DNA of 64,000 bases from the NCBI GenBank assembly GCA_017556745.1, contig JAFYMF010000032.1, positions 22,815-86,814 on the forward strand. Reading direction: 5' to 3'. The translations under genes and the position numbers were made by a program. Every line of letters begins with the position of its first letter. Within the stretch, counting starts at the first letter, position 1. Source of the stretch: Clostridia bacterium. GTDB lineage: Bacteria > Bacillota > Clostridia > Oscillospirales > CAG-272. Below the pieces are notes generated by a model. That model was not told the DNA's origin, did no database searches, and worked only from the letters and a program-made list of their open reading frames with translations. Positions 19,004 through 27,480 of the stretch are shown here, one piece after another.

Positions 19004-19249
19004 ATGGCAGTAAAAATGAGACTTAAGAGAATTGGAGCAAAGAAGACTCCTTTCTATCGCGTAGTTGTTGCAGACTCTCGTTATCCCCGTAACGGTCGTT
19101 TCATCGAGGAGATCGGTTACTACAATCCTATGAGCGAGCCCGCTGACATCAATATCGATGCAGAAAAGGCAAAGAAGTGGATCAGCAATGGTGCACAGCC
19201 TACCGATACTGTTCGCGCACTTCTCAAGAAGAGCGGTATCACCGAGTAA
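19004..19249 (+). CDS. rpsP: 30S ribosomal protein bS16
   Basis: 81 residues, a full-length bS16 with the conserved N-terminus [19 protein letters not shown] and [19 protein letters not shown]. It is an assembly protein of the small subunit 5' domain. The RBS AGGAGG is strong. It follows ffh by 72 bp and precedes khpA by 24 bp, the usual Firmicutes order. Confidence 0.97.
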   Translation: MAVKMRLKRIGAKKTPFYRVVVADSRYPRNGRFIEEIGYYNPMSEPADINIDAEKAKKWISNGAQPTDTVRALLKKSGITE

Positions 19250-19273
19250 TATCTTGGAACAGGTGGACAGATA

Positions 19274-19510
19274 ATGCTCGATTTGAAGACCATTCTGGCC
19301 GATATCGCCAAGTCTATAGTTGACAACCCTGAGGCTGTCAATGTAGTTGAGAGTGAGACTGAGAACTCCGTGCTTCTTACACTTTCCGTTGCAGAGAGCG
19401 ACGTTGGTATGGTTATCGGTAAGCACGGTCGAATAGCTAAGGCTATTCGTTCGGTAATGAAGTCCGCATCTTCGGTTACCGGTAAAAAGGTAATCGTTGA
19501 GATTCGTTGA
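19274..19510 (+). CDS. khpA: KH-domain RNA-binding protein KhpA (YlqC)
   Basis: 78 residues with a single type II KH domain and the GKHGR loop (VIGKHGRIAKAIRSV). KhpA forms a complex with KhpB/Jag and binds many RNAs; in streptococci it affects cell elongation. It is the usual gene between rpsP and rimM. Here the operon ends after it with a strong terminator, so rimM-trmD-rplS are elsewhere. Confidence 0.92.
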   Translation: MLDLKTILADIAKSIVDNPEAVNVVESETENSVLLTLSVAESDVGMVIGKHGRIAKAIRSVMKSASSVTGKKVIVEIR

Positions 19511-19553
19511 CCTACAACGTAGAGTACTTACACGCGGACATAAACGAGAATAT

Positions 19554-19590
19554 CAAACGGGCTGTCTTATTAAGACAGCCCGTTTGAATT
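19554..19590 (+). terminator. Terminator of the ylxM-khpA operon
   Basis: A near-perfect palindrome with 16-nt arms (CAAACGGGCTGTCTTA and its complement) 43 bp after khpA. The tail (AATTTCG) is not T-rich, but the stem is very strong. Confidence 0.75.
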
Positions 19591-19678
19591 TCGATTGTTT
19601 TCAGAGTGCTTGCTGACAAAATATTCACAGATTTCATTTACTGAAAGGGAAATTTTTATTTCGACGAGTTCGATTGCA

Positions 19679-19713
19679 GGGACCGGATCACATTAGTGAG
19701 ACAGTCCCTTTTC
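19679..19713 (+). terminator. Second hairpin before the hisS promoter
   Basis: GGGAC...GTCCC with an inner TCAC/GTGA stem, followed by TTTTCCTTTT. It lies upstream of the predicted hisS promoter and so seems to be a back-up terminator, not a leader attenuator. The rest of the 310-bp gap between khpA and hisS holds only the other hairpin and the promoter. Confidence 0.5.
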
Positions 19714-19742
19714 CTTTTGTCCGCTTTTTACCGCCAGACCTC

Positions 19743-19771
19743 TTGAAATTTTATTTTCTCTTTGATATAAT
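19743..19771 (+). promoter_or_regulatory. Promoter of hisS
   Basis: TTGAAA (19743-19748) and TATAAT (19766-19771), 17-bp spacer, 50 bp before the GTG start. The short leader leaves no room for a T-box. Confidence 0.82.
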
Positions 19772-19820
19772 ATTATAATGTATAAGTATTCGAAAAAATG
19801 ACACAGGAAGGTGAAATACA

Positions 19821-21068
19821 GTGATCCAGAAACCGAGAGGAACAATGGACATTCTGCCGGAGGAGACTCCCCTCTGGCAATATATAGAGCGTACCGCACG
19901 TGAGGTAGCGGCAAAGTATGGATATGATGAGATCCGTACCCCTACATTTGAACCTACCGAGCTTTTTGCTCGCGGCGTAGGAGATACCACCGACGTAGTA
20001 CAGAAGGAGATGTATACCTTTGAGGACAGGGAACATCGCTCCTTTACCCTTCGTCCCGAGGGAACTGCATCGGTTGTGCGTGCACTTATTGAAAACGGAC
20101 GTTGCTCTGATGCAATGCCTCTTAAACTTTATTATCTTATCAGTTGCTTCCGTTATGAGAAGCCTCAGGCGGGAAGAAGCCGTGAGTTCTTCCAGTTCGG
20201 TACAGAGATGTTCGGTGCTGCCGCTCCGTCATCCGATGCTACTGTTATCGCCCTTGCGGCAGATATAATTAAAGCTCTCGGTATCAAGGATGTTGTTCTT
20301 CATATCAACTCTATCGGATGTCCCGATTGCCGTCCCAAGTACAGAGAAGCGCTGGTTGAGTACTTCTCTCAGCATACCGATGAGCTCTGTGACAGCTGCC
20401 GCGAGAGACTGAAGACAAATCCTCTCCGAGTTCTTGACTGTAAGTCTCCTATTTGTTCCGGTATTGCAAAGGATGCACCTAAGACTATAGAGCATCTTTG
20501 TGACGGTTGTCACGATCATTTTGAGAGTCTCAAGGAGTATCTTACCGCAATGGGAATCGATTATGAAATCGATACTCATATAGTAAGAGGTCTTGACTAT
20601 TATACCCGCACCGTATTTGAGTTTATCGCCGGCGGCATCGGTGCACAGAGTACCGTTTGCGGCGGCGGCCGTTACGACGGTCTTATGTCACAGCTTGGCG
20701 GTCCAGCTCTTCCCGGTATCGGCTTTGCAATGGGAATTACCCGCCTGATACTTGCTATGAAGGCATCCGGTGTTGAGATTCCCGAGAAGAGTGCTCCTGC
20801 AGTGTATATTGCGCCCATGGGCCCTGCAGCCGCAAAATATGCGCTCAGCGAGGTATCTAAGCTCAGAGACAAGGGTGTTTATGCAGAGTGCGACATCGTA
20901 GGACGTTCACTTAAGGCACAGATGAAGTATGCTGATAAGATTGGCGCAAAATATACTCTTGTTGTAGGTGATAACGAGCTTGAGGTAGGCCGTGCTACAC
21001 TTAAGGATATGACAGGCGGAGAAAATAAAGAGGTTGCTCTTGACAGTCTCTCCGATCTTTTTGAGTAA
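19821..21068 (+). CDS. hisS: Histidyl-tRNA synthetase
   Basis: 415 residues, a class II synthetase. Motifs include the N-terminal IQKPRGTMDILPEE, motif 2 with LRPEGTASVVRA and CFRYEKPQAGRSREFFQFG, the histidine-A motif (RGLDYYTRTVFEF) and motif 3 (GFAMGITRL). The C-terminal anticodon-binding domain ends with GENKEVALDSL. A GTG start is used after AGGAAGG. It is the first gene of an operon with a HAD phosphatase and aspS. Confidence 0.96.
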   Translation: MIQKPRGTMDILPEETPLWQYIERTAREVAAKYGYDEIRTPTFEPTELFARGVGDTTDVVQKEMYTFEDREHRSFTLRPEGTASVVRALIENGRCSDAMPLKLYYLISCFRYEKPQAGRSREFFQFGTEMFGAAAPSSDATVIALAADIIKALGIKDVVLHINSIGCPDCRPKYREALVEYFSQHTDELCDSCRERLKTNPLRVLDCKSPICSGIAKDAPKTIEHLCDGCHDHFESLKEYLTAMGIDYEIDTHIVRGLDYYTRTVFEFIAGGIGAQSTVCGGGRYDGLMSQLGGPALPGIGFAMGITRLILAMKASGVEIPEKSAPAVYIAPMGPAAAKYALSEVSKLRDKGVYAECDIVGRSLKAQMKYADKIGAKYTLVVGDNELEVGRATLKDMTGGENKEVALDSLSDLFE

Positions 21069-21070
21069 TA

Positions 21071-21715
21071 ATGAGTATCAGACTTATAATCTTTGATATG
21101 GACGGTACCCTTATTGATTCAGAGGGTGCTATCGGACAGGCAGCTCAGGCATCTCTTCGTGAGTATGGTATTTCCCCGGAGCTTCACGAGTTCATTGAGT
21201 TTACCGGTCAGGGTGATGACAAATTTATCGGCGGAGTTGCAGCAAAGCACGGGCTCACCTATACCACCGATATGAAAAAGCTTGCCTACAGTATATATAT
21301 GGCTCATCCCGAGAGAGTTACCGTTTTCCCCTGGTCACAGAAGACTGTAAAGACCGCAGTGGAAAAGGGGCTTTCTGCGGTGGTCGCTTCTGCATCTGAC
21401 AGGGAAAAGGTTCACTTTAACCTTTCCTGTATAGGTCTTTCCCCGGATGATTTTACCGCGGTTATTTCCGCTACCGATGTTACCCGTCAGAAACCGGATC
21501 CTGAGATATTTCTTCTTGCCGCAGAGCGAGCGGGTATATCTCCCGAGGATGCTGTTGTTTGCGAGGATTCGATTTCGGGAGTTATGGCAGGCCGCGCGGC
21601 GGGAATGACGGTAATCGGTATTACTACCGGGTACAGTGCTGAGGAGCTTATCCGCGCAGGTGCTAACTATATAGTGGATGACCTTACCAAGATTTTTGAA
21701 GTATTACATCTCTAA
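21071..21715 (+). CDS. HAD-superfamily phosphatase (phosphoglycolate phosphatase / beta-phosphoglucomutase-like)
   Basis: 214 residues. HAD motif I is FDMDGTLIDSE near the N-terminus, motif II a serine in VASAS, and motif III/IV the K of RQKPDPE with CEDSISG. A helical cap lies between motifs I and II, so it is subfamily I. It starts 2 bp after the hisS stop codon and ends 28 bp before aspS, so it is in their operon. The substrate cannot be inferred; roles in clearing phosphorylated by-products are common in this family. Confidence 0.85.
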   Translation: MSIRLIIFDMDGTLIDSEGAIGQAAQASLREYGISPELHEFIEFTGQGDDKFIGGVAAKHGLTYTTDMKKLAYSIYMAHPERVTVFPWSQKTVKTAVEKGLSAVVASASDREKVHFNLSCIGLSPDDFTAVISATDVTRQKPDPEIFLLAAERAGISPEDAVVCEDSISGVMAGRAAGMTVIGITTGYSAEELIRAGANYIVDDLTKIFEVLHL

Positions 21716-21743
21716 AGAATTTTTATAAAGAAGGTACAGAAAA

Positions 21744-23549
21744 ATGGCTGAACTTTTTACAAGAGAAGACGAGCGCACCGGTTATTGCGGTGAGTTCACA
21801 GAAGCGGATATTGGCCGCCGCGTTACGGTAAACGGCTGGGCACAGCGTCAGAGAGACCTTGGTGCACTTATATTCATTGACCTTCGCGACCGCACCGGTA
21901 TAGTACAGCTTGCTTTTGACGAGAAGACTGATAAGGAAGTATTCGATAAGGCATTCTCGGTACGTGCAGAGTATGTTATTTCTGCTATCGGTACTGTTCG
22001 CGCAAGAGGCGAGGGTGCTGTCAATCCCAACATGAAGACCGGTGGAATTGAGATCGCTGTTGAGTCTATGAAGATACTGTCTGCGGCAGAGACTCCTCCC
22101 TTTGAGATAAACGACTCAGTATCTGTTCGTGACGAGCTTCGTCTCCGTTACCGTTATCTTGATCTTCGTCGTCCCTCTCTTCAGAACAATATTCTTATGC
22201 GTCACAGAATCGCTCAGGTTGCCCGTAACTATTTCTACGAGAACGGATTCCTTGAGATAGAGACACCCATGATGATAAAGCCTACTCCCGAGGGAGCAAG
22301 AGACTATATTGTTCCTTCCCGTATCCATCCCGGTAAGGTATACGCTCTTCCTCAGTCTCCCCAGATATATAAGCAGTTGCTTATGCTGTCGGGATATGAC
22401 AGATATATCCAGCTTGCACGTTGCTTCAGAGATGAGGACCTTCGTGCTGACCGTCAGCCCGAGTTTACTCAGATCGACCTTGAGATGTCCTTCGTTACCG
22501 AAGAGGATGTAATGAAGACTGTCGAGGGCTTTATTGCCCGTCTCTTCTCAGAGGTTCTCGGCCGTGAGGTAATTCTTCCCATCGTACGTATGACCTATAC
22601 CGATGCTATGAACCGTTACGGCTCCGATAAGCCCGATACCAGATTCGGTATGGAGATTACTGATATCTCTGAACTTGTACGTGACTGCGGATTCTCCGTA
22701 TTCTCTTCTGCGGTACAGGGCGGTGGATCTGTACGCGGTATCGTTGCAAAGAACGGTGCGGCTACCCTTACCAGAAAAGAGATAGACAAGCTTACCGAGG
22801 CTGCACGCGGTATCGGTGCAAAGGGTCTTGCATATATTCGCTGGGTTGACGATGCTCCAAACTGTTCATTTGCCAAGTTCCTTGCTGAGGGTGAGTGTGA
22901 AAAGATCTGCGAGGCTCTCGGATGTGAGAAGGGAGACGTTGCTCTTATCGTTGCAGACAAGAACAGTGTGACTCTTCCTGTTCTCGGTGCTCTTCGTAAC
23001 ACTGTTGCAAAGAAGCTTGATATTGTTCCCGAGGATCAGTACAACTTCCTTTGGATCACCGAATTCCCCTTCTTCGAGTGGGATGAGGAAAGCGGAAGCT
23101 GGCTTGCAATGCATCACCCCTTTACTATGCCTCTTGATGAATGTCTTGAGTACCTTGACAGCGATCCCGGTAAGGTAAGAGCTAAGGCATACGACCTTGT
23201 CCTCAACGGAACAGAGCTCCTTTCCGGTTCTATCCGTATTACCGATTACGAGCTTCAGGAGAGAATGTTCCGTGCGCTCGGACTTGGTAAGGAGGAGATA
23301 GAGGCTAAGTTTGGCTTCCTTGTTGAGGCTTACCACTACGGTGCACCTCCTCACGGTGGTGCAGGTATCGGTCTTGACCGTCTTGCAATGCTTATGTGCG
23401 GTGCAGACAGTCTCCGTGACGTAGTTGCGTTCCCCAAGGTACAGAATGCATCCGAGCTTATGAGTGCTTGTCCTGCATATCCCGATCCCAAGGCTCTTGA
23501 AGAGCTTTGCATCGCGGTTACCAAGAAGGCAGATGAAGAAGATAAATAA
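21744..23549 (+). CDS. aspS: Aspartyl-tRNA synthetase
   Basis: 601 residues, bacterial-type AspRS with an N-terminal OB-fold anticodon domain (VTVNGWAQRQRDLGALIFIDLRDR), class II motif 2 (ARCFRDEDLRADRQPEFTQ), the bacteria-specific GAD insertion, and motif 3 (GGAGIGLDRLAMLM). The RBS is AAGAAGG. It could be discriminating or non-discriminating (Asp/Asn), which cannot be settled here. It ends the hisS operon at a terminator. Confidence 0.96.
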   Translation: MAELFTREDERTGYCGEFTEADIGRRVTVNGWAQRQRDLGALIFIDLRDRTGIVQLAFDEKTDKEVFDKAFSVRAEYVISAIGTVRARGEGAVNPNMKTGGIEIAVESMKILSAAETPPFEINDSVSVRDELRLRYRYLDLRRPSLQNNILMRHRIAQVARNYFYENGFLEIETPMMIKPTPEGARDYIVPSRIHPGKVYALPQSPQIYKQLLMLSGYDRYIQLARCFRDEDLRADRQPEFTQIDLEMSFVTEEDVMKTVEGFIARLFSEVLGREVILPIVRMTYTDAMNRYGSDKPDTRFGMEITDISELVRDCGFSVFSSAVQGGGSVRGIVAKNGAATLTRKEIDKLTEAARGIGAKGLAYIRWVDDAPNCSFAKFLAEGECEKICEALGCEKGDVALIVADKNSVTLPVLGALRNTVAKKLDIVPEDQYNFLWITEFPFFEWDEESGSWLAMHHPFTMPLDECLEYLDSDPGKVRAKAYDLVLNGTELLSGSIRITDYELQERMFRALGLGKEEIEAKFGFLVEAYHYGAPPHGGAGIGLDRLAMLMCGADSLRDVVAFPKVQNASELMSACPAYPDPKALEELCIAVTKKADEEDK

Positions 23550-23564
23550 TTAGCTAAAATTACG

Positions 23565-23604
23565 TCGGGCAGGGAAGTGTAGTTGCTTCTCTGCCCGATC
23601 CGTT
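23565..23604. terminator. Terminator after aspS
   Basis: TCGGGCAG...CTGCCCGA, extended by an imperfect 13-bp stem, lies between convergent aspS and the small unknown operon. The T-tail is weak in both directions. Confidence 0.65.
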
Positions 23605-23611
23605 TCCTTAT

Positions 23612-24061
23612 TTAGCTAATTAACAACAGTGCCAGTTCAAGAGGAAGAAGGTCGCCCTTACCCTCTCTTAAGAGTGCCGTTATAACCGAGGCAATCAGTA
23701 GATCCTCAGGATTTATCGGTAGTTCTCCGGTACTCCTTTTTGGTACTTCATCCGTGGGGTGCTCTGAATTGTTTGCATATGGACACTCATTTGGATATTC
23801 ATCTGCCTCTATTACCGAAAGGTGTACCTTTTCTGCCTTATCATTCTTTGTAATGTTTTCTGACAGCGGCGTTATTCTTTCTCTTTGCATAAGGGGACTT
23901 TTTGCGTGGAGGGGACTTTGCTCCGGTGTGTGTACTTTCGTTGTTGTTTCGATATCCGGCGGCTTCGGTGTGTTTTTTGAAAAGTATACTCCGCCGTAGT
24001 TTTTGGGTATATTTATTCTTACCGGACCTCGTTCTGATTCCGGAAAATTTCTCACATACAT
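23612..24061 (-). CDS. Hypothetical protein, third gene of a small operon
   Basis: 149 residues. I do not recognise it. The N-terminus (MYVRNFPESERGPVRINIPKN) is followed by a long polar, proline- and threonine-rich, probably disordered middle. The C-terminal ~35 residues (PEDLLIASVITALLREG, DLLPLELALLL) form an amphipathic or hydrophobic helical segment. The start at 24061 is chosen because GGGAGGTG is 7 bp upstream; an earlier ATG overlaps the stop of the preceding gene. The C-terminal motif is like those of other small Clostridia proteins that sit in pairs or triplets. No signal peptide. Confidence 0.6.
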   Translation of the reverse strand: MYVRNFPESERGPVRINIPKNYGGVYFSKNTPKPPDIETTTKVHTPEQSPLHAKSPLMQRERITPLSENITKNDKAEKVHLSVIEADEYPNECPYANNSEHPTDEVPKRSTGELPINPEDLLIASVITALLREGKGDLLPLELALLLIS

Positions 24062-24075
24062 ACTGTCACCTCCCA

Positions 24076-24480
24076 TTACTTTTCGTCACCGGAAAAGGAG
24101 GTACTCATAGCCTCAAGCATTCGTGTCATACTGTATATACGGTCCAGCTTTTTTCTTCTTTCCGGGCTGAGATAAGGTTTTAGAGCATTTATAAGAGCAA
24201 GACTGTCCGGTCGCGCATCTCCCTTTGCTTTTGGGAGAACTGTAGCGGGGATTGACGGCTCGTTGTTTTCCCTTTCCTCGCCGCTTTCTTTTTTCTCTGC
24301 ATCATCGGTGTTTTCGGTCTTTTCCTTACCGGAATTTCCTCCGCCCAGAATGCCGCCAAACAATGGTATCAAATCTGGGAGCAATGCCGCCGCTTTTTTT
24401 ATGGTATCCGGATCGGACAAAAGTGCGGATAGACCGGATGATAATCCCTCTGGCGTGGGGGTTGATGCTTCATCAGACAT
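24076..24480 (-). CDS. Hypothetical protein, second gene of a small operon
   Basis: 134 residues, function unknown. A short helical segment SGLSALLSDPDTIKKAAALLPDLIPLFGG near the N-terminus leads into a Gly/Glu/Lys-rich, probably disordered linker. The C-terminus (ALINALKPYLSPERRKKLDRIYSMTRMLEAM) is helical and basic. AGGAGG precedes the ATG. It sits 10 bp downstream of the 71-residue gene and 14 bp upstream of the next start, so the three genes are probably translated together. Confidence 0.65.
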   Translation of the reverse strand: MSDEASTPTPEGLSSGLSALLSDPDTIKKAAALLPDLIPLFGGILGGGNSGKEKTENTDDAEKKESGEERENNEPSIPATVLPKAKGDARPDSLALINALKPYLSPERRKKLDRIYSMTRMLEAMSTSFSGDEK

Positions 24481-24490
24481 GACTTACCTC

Positions 24491-24706
24491 CTATTTTCTG
24501 TATTTTGACAGTATTTTAAGTGCTTCGTTAACATCTGCACCGGTCACAGATGAAAGGGCAGATCTGATTTTCTCCATTTCTGCCCGTGGTGCAGGTCCAT
24601 TATCCAGTTTTATTCCCGAGGTAGATGCTATCAGGCGGATAGAGCGCCACAGATCATCATCTGACATAGCAAGCATTTTATTTACTGTACTTTGATTTAT
24701 TTCCAT
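24491..24706 (-). CDS. Small hypothetical protein, first gene of a small operon
   Basis: 71 residues, soluble and helical, function unknown. It starts MEINQSTVNKMLAMSDDDLW and ends NEALKILSKYRK. A good RBS (AGGAGGG) is present. It is the first of three same-strand small genes that end facing aspS. Its upstream region is shared with the divergent phosphodiesterase gene. Confidence 0.65.
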   Translation of the reverse strand: MEINQSTVNKMLAMSDDDLWRSIRLIASTSGIKLDNGPAPRAEMEKIRSALSSVTGADVNEALKILSKYRK

Positions 24707-24814
24707 TTGAGTCCCTCCTGTTTTTCTCTTTATGCTTTTAGTATATGCAGAACGGGAAAAACTGTTATGGTAAATTATTCTTTACAGTTATTTTTTATGT
24801 TTAAGGAGAAGAAT

Positions 24815-25321
24815 ATGAAATTCATTATAATATCCGACTCACACGGAGATACCGATGCTATCTATGAGGCTGTACGTCGACGTGGTTCAAAGGATGACGG
24901 TATCCTTTTTCTGGGTGACGGTATCCGTGATGCAGAAACGGTTTCTGCCGAGGAGAGAATTCCACTTTTTGCGGTAAGAGGTAACTGCGATATGGGTGGT
25001 TCTATTTTCGGAGAGGACTATGGAACAGAACTTACCGTCACATTTGAAGGTGTTAAAATATTAATGATACACGGAAATCTCCACGGTGTTTCAAATGACG
25101 GTCTTGCCGCCGCAGACTATGCGCGGTATAAAGGCGCGGATATACTTCTTTTTGGTCATACTCATATCAAGACCGATCACGGTATTCCCGCAGATGACGG
25201 CAAAAAGGCTATACATATATTTAACCCCGGCAGTATCTCCCGACCCAGGGATGGCAGTGCCTCATTCGGCACTCTTGAAATGAAGGATGGGAGTTTTATT
25301 TTCGGTCACGGAATTTTATAG
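24815..25321 (+). CDS. YfcE/MJ0936-family metallophosphodiesterase
   Basis: 168 residues. The metal-binding motifs of calcineurin-like phosphoesterases are in order: ISDSHGD, FLGDGIRD, VRGNCD, MIHGNLHG and FGHTHIK. C-terminal NPGSISRPR is typical of YfcE-like proteins. It should hydrolyse phosphodiester model substrates; the cellular target is unknown. The start at 24815 follows AAGGAG; the longer upstream frame has no RBS. Confidence 0.9.
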   Translation: MKFIIISDSHGDTDAIYEAVRRRGSKDDGILFLGDGIRDAETVSAEERIPLFAVRGNCDMGGSIFGEDYGTELTVTFEGVKILMIHGNLHGVSNDGLAAADYARYKGADILLFGHTHIKTDHGIPADDGKKAIHIFNPGSISRPRDGSASFGTLEMKDGSFIFGHGIL

Positions 25322-25324
25322 TAG

Positions 25325-25366
25325 AAAGATGGTATCTCACTCTTTGTGTGAGATACCATCTTTAAT
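25325..25366. terminator. Bidirectional terminator
   Basis: A perfect 16-bp stem (AAAGATGGTATCTCAC and complement) with a 7-nt loop sits between the convergent phosphodiesterase and spoIVA genes. Confidence 0.92.
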
Positions 25367-25367
25367 T

Positions 25368-26846
25368 TTATAAGATTATGCAGATAAGACCGCCACTGCC
25401 CTCATTTATTATTCTCTCAAGGGTCTCACCCAGCTTTTTTCTTGATTCATCGGGCATGTGAGCAAGCTTGGTATGAAGTCCCTCCCCCACAAGCTCGTAC
25501 AGAGTTTTTCCGAACATATTGGACTCCCATATTTTTTGAGGATCCTCTTCAAATTCTTTTAGCAGGAAATTTACGATTTCTTCAGATTGAGCTTCTGTCC
25601 CTACAATTGGATTTATCTCGGTTTCTATATTGGCCCGTATCATGTGAATCGATGGTGCGGCTGCCCTAAGTTTTACCCCATAACCGCCCGATTGACGAAC
25701 GATCTCAGGCTCTTCAAGAGTAAGGTCTGCTATCTCAGGCATAACTATACCGTACCCAAGATGTTCCGCATCGGAAAGTGCGGCAGAAATACGCTCGTAC
25801 TTTTTGCTTGTAGCGGAAAGTGATACCAATGCCGATATAATATCTTCCTCTTTTTCTATTTTAAGTCCTGTGATTTCACTTATTACCTTGTAATATAGAT
25901 GTATTGGCATATCTACCTTGAGTATTGCTTTGCCGCATCCTGCATCTATCTCTGCTACCGTTACCCCGTTTATATATTCACATTCGTGCATTTTCTCTGC
26001 AGCAGAGGGTATATCCCCAAGACACCTTACCGATCTCGCCAGATCATTTACCGATTGCATAAGAGCGGTACGTATCTTGTGTTCGCGAGGCATGGAAACT
26101 GTCCAAGGTGGTAGATTTATCGATATCTCTCTTGCAGGAAATTCAAATAAAATAAGTTCAAGAATTTTTTTGATATCTTCTTTATCCATGAGTGCACAGG
26201 AAATCAGCGCAACGGGGACCTTGTATTTTTCCTCAAGCTCGTATCCCAGAGCAGTTGCCTCCGGACTTGATGGATCTTTGGTGTTAAGGACTATTGCAAA
26301 GGGCTTCCCGAGCTTTTTAAGCTCTTTTACCGTTCTTTCCTCTGCCGAGGTATATGCAGATCTGGGTATGTCCCCAATAGTTCCGTCTGTGGTGACAATG
26401 ATTCCCACGGTAGAGTGATCGCTGATTACCTTTTTTGTACCGATTTCAGCCGCAAGGGAAAAGGGAATAGGTGTCTTTGACCAAGGGGTGCTGACCATTC
26501 TTTCCTCTCCGTTTTCACCCTCTTCTCCACTTAAAGCTCCATCCACCATATAACCTACACAGTCTATCATTCTTACCGACATAGCTACCCCGTCGTCGAT
26601 TCTGATCTTAACCGCTTCATCGGGAATGAACTTTGGTTCAGTGGTCATAACTGAGCGTCCGTTTGCTGATTGAGGGAGCTCGTCACGGGCACGGATGCGG
26701 TCTTGTTCCCCTTCGATACCCGGGATGACCAGCTCCTCCATGAATTTTTTAATAAAAGTGGATTTGCCGCTTCTGACAGGCCCCACCACGCCAATGTAGA
26801 TGTCTCCTCCCGTGCGGGAGGCTATATCCTTGTATACGGTGTCCAT
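25368..26846 (-). CDS. spoIVA: Stage IV sporulation protein A (spore coat morphogenetic ATPase)
   Basis: 492 residues, the full family length. The P-loop GPVRSGKST (22-30) and TRAFAC-type nucleotide domain are present, with the SpoIVA start DIASRTGGDIYIGVVG. The C-terminus ends GLICIIL, close to the family's typical hydrophobic tail. SpoIVA polymerises on the forespore surface using ATP and is the base of the spore coat. It implies the organism can sporulate. It stands alone. The ATG follows AAGGGGG. Confidence 0.96.
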   Translation of the reverse strand: MDTVYKDIASRTGGDIYIGVVGPVRSGKSTFIKKFMEELVIPGIEGEQDRIRARDELPQSANGRSVMTTEPKFIPDEAVKIRIDDGVAMSVRMIDCVGYMVDGALSGEEGENGEERMVSTPWSKTPIPFSLAAEIGTKKVISDHSTVGIIVTTDGTIGDIPRSAYTSAEERTVKELKKLGKPFAIVLNTKDPSSPEATALGYELEEKYKVPVALISCALMDKEDIKKILELILFEFPAREISINLPPWTVSMPREHKIRTALMQSVNDLARSVRCLGDIPSAAEKMHECEYINGVTVAEIDAGCGKAILKVDMPIHLYYKVISEITGLKIEKEEDIISALVSLSATSKKYERISAALSDAEHLGYGIVMPEIADLTLEEPEIVRQSGGYGVKLRAAAPSIHMIRANIETEINPIVGTEAQSEEIVNFLLKEFEEDPQKIWESNMFGKTLYELVGEGLHTKLAHMPDESRKKLGETLERIINEGSGGLICIIL

Positions 26847-26885
26847 TCTGAGAACATCCCCCTTTTGACAGCTTAGTTTGTAAAT

Positions 26886-26913
26886 ATATATTGTCCGATG
26901 TGTGAAAATATTC
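26886..26913 (-). promoter_or_regulatory. Candidate sigma-E promoter of spoIVA
   Basis: On the minus strand GAATATT fits the sigma-E -35 consensus (KMATATT) exactly. The -10 (CAATATAT, 13 bp later) is a weak match to CATACAnT, so this is tentative. spoIVA is sigma-E dependent in Bacillus. Confidence 0.35.
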
Positions 26914-26940
26914 CGAAGACACGGACAAAACTATAACAGA

Positions 26941-26979
26941 CAAAAGTAACCTCCCTGCTATAGAGGGCGGTTACTTTTG
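26941..26979 (-). terminator. Terminator after the truncated TetR gene
   Basis: AAAAGTAACC pairs with GGTTACTTTT around an inner CCCT/AGGG stem. On the minus strand TTTTGTCTGTT follows. Confidence 0.8.
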
Positions 26980-27300
26980 TCAAGTATTATTTTGTTTAGC
27001 TGTTTGTGGATACACCACCTGAATTTGCGGTTGAGAGATTGTTAAGGTCAAAATATTTTGTCCAGTTATCCATTGTGTTTGCATCATCTCCCACTGGAAA
27101 TCACAAAGGATTTGGACAAACACAGTCAGCAGATGTTCCTTTGTCGGAAAATAGTAGGTTGTATTTCCAACGTATATACCCAGTTTCTCACAGATGTCCT
27201 TAGGCGGAGTATTTGAGTACCCTTGAGTAAAGAACAATTCTGATGCGCATTTTATAATATCGAGTTTTGTGGTTTTTATCTTTTTGGTAGTCAATTTTTT
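26980..27300 (-). pseudogene. Truncated TetR-family regulator
   Basis: The first ~65 residues are a normal TetR DNA-binding domain (TTKLDIIKCASELFFTQGYSNT, then KDICEKLGI and YYFPTKEHLL). After ...CDFQWEMMQ the frame continues with 28 residues of no family character and stops, so the ligand-binding domain (normally another ~120 residues) is missing. I choose the TTG at about 27298-27300, which has GGGGG 8 bp upstream. A longer ATG frame has no RBS. It could be a remnant of a longer gene, or a short DNA-binding protein still in use. Confidence 0.55.
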
Positions 27301-27400
27301 CACCCCCGGTAAAAAAGAAATGTACAGATATGTTAGGTACATACATTTTATATCAATGTTTTTGGTTTGTCAGTAACTTTTTGGAATGTTCCAAAAAGCA

Positions 27401-27445
27401 AAAAACAAGCTGTATCAAAAAGTGAAATCGTTCTTGATACAGCTT
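27401..27445 (-). terminator. Terminator of the phage structural operon
   Basis: A 12-bp stem (AAGCTGTATCAA with TTGATACAGCTT) is followed on the minus strand by GTTTTTTG. It lies 36 bp after the last phage gene. Confidence 0.88.
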
Positions 27446-27480
27446 ATTAAATTTGTAAAATATAGAGGGAATATCAGGTA

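Noticed and set aside
19511..19820. T-box leader for hisS
   Set aside because: The predicted promoter lies only 50 bp before hisS, and no specifier or AGGGTGG-type element is seen; the hairpins are upstream of the promoter.
27000..27104. A 33-codon minus-strand frame over the TetR tail (ends VSTNS)
   Set aside because: It begins after a stop, lacks an RBS and shows no family resemblance; a frameshifted TetR end cannot be demonstrated.
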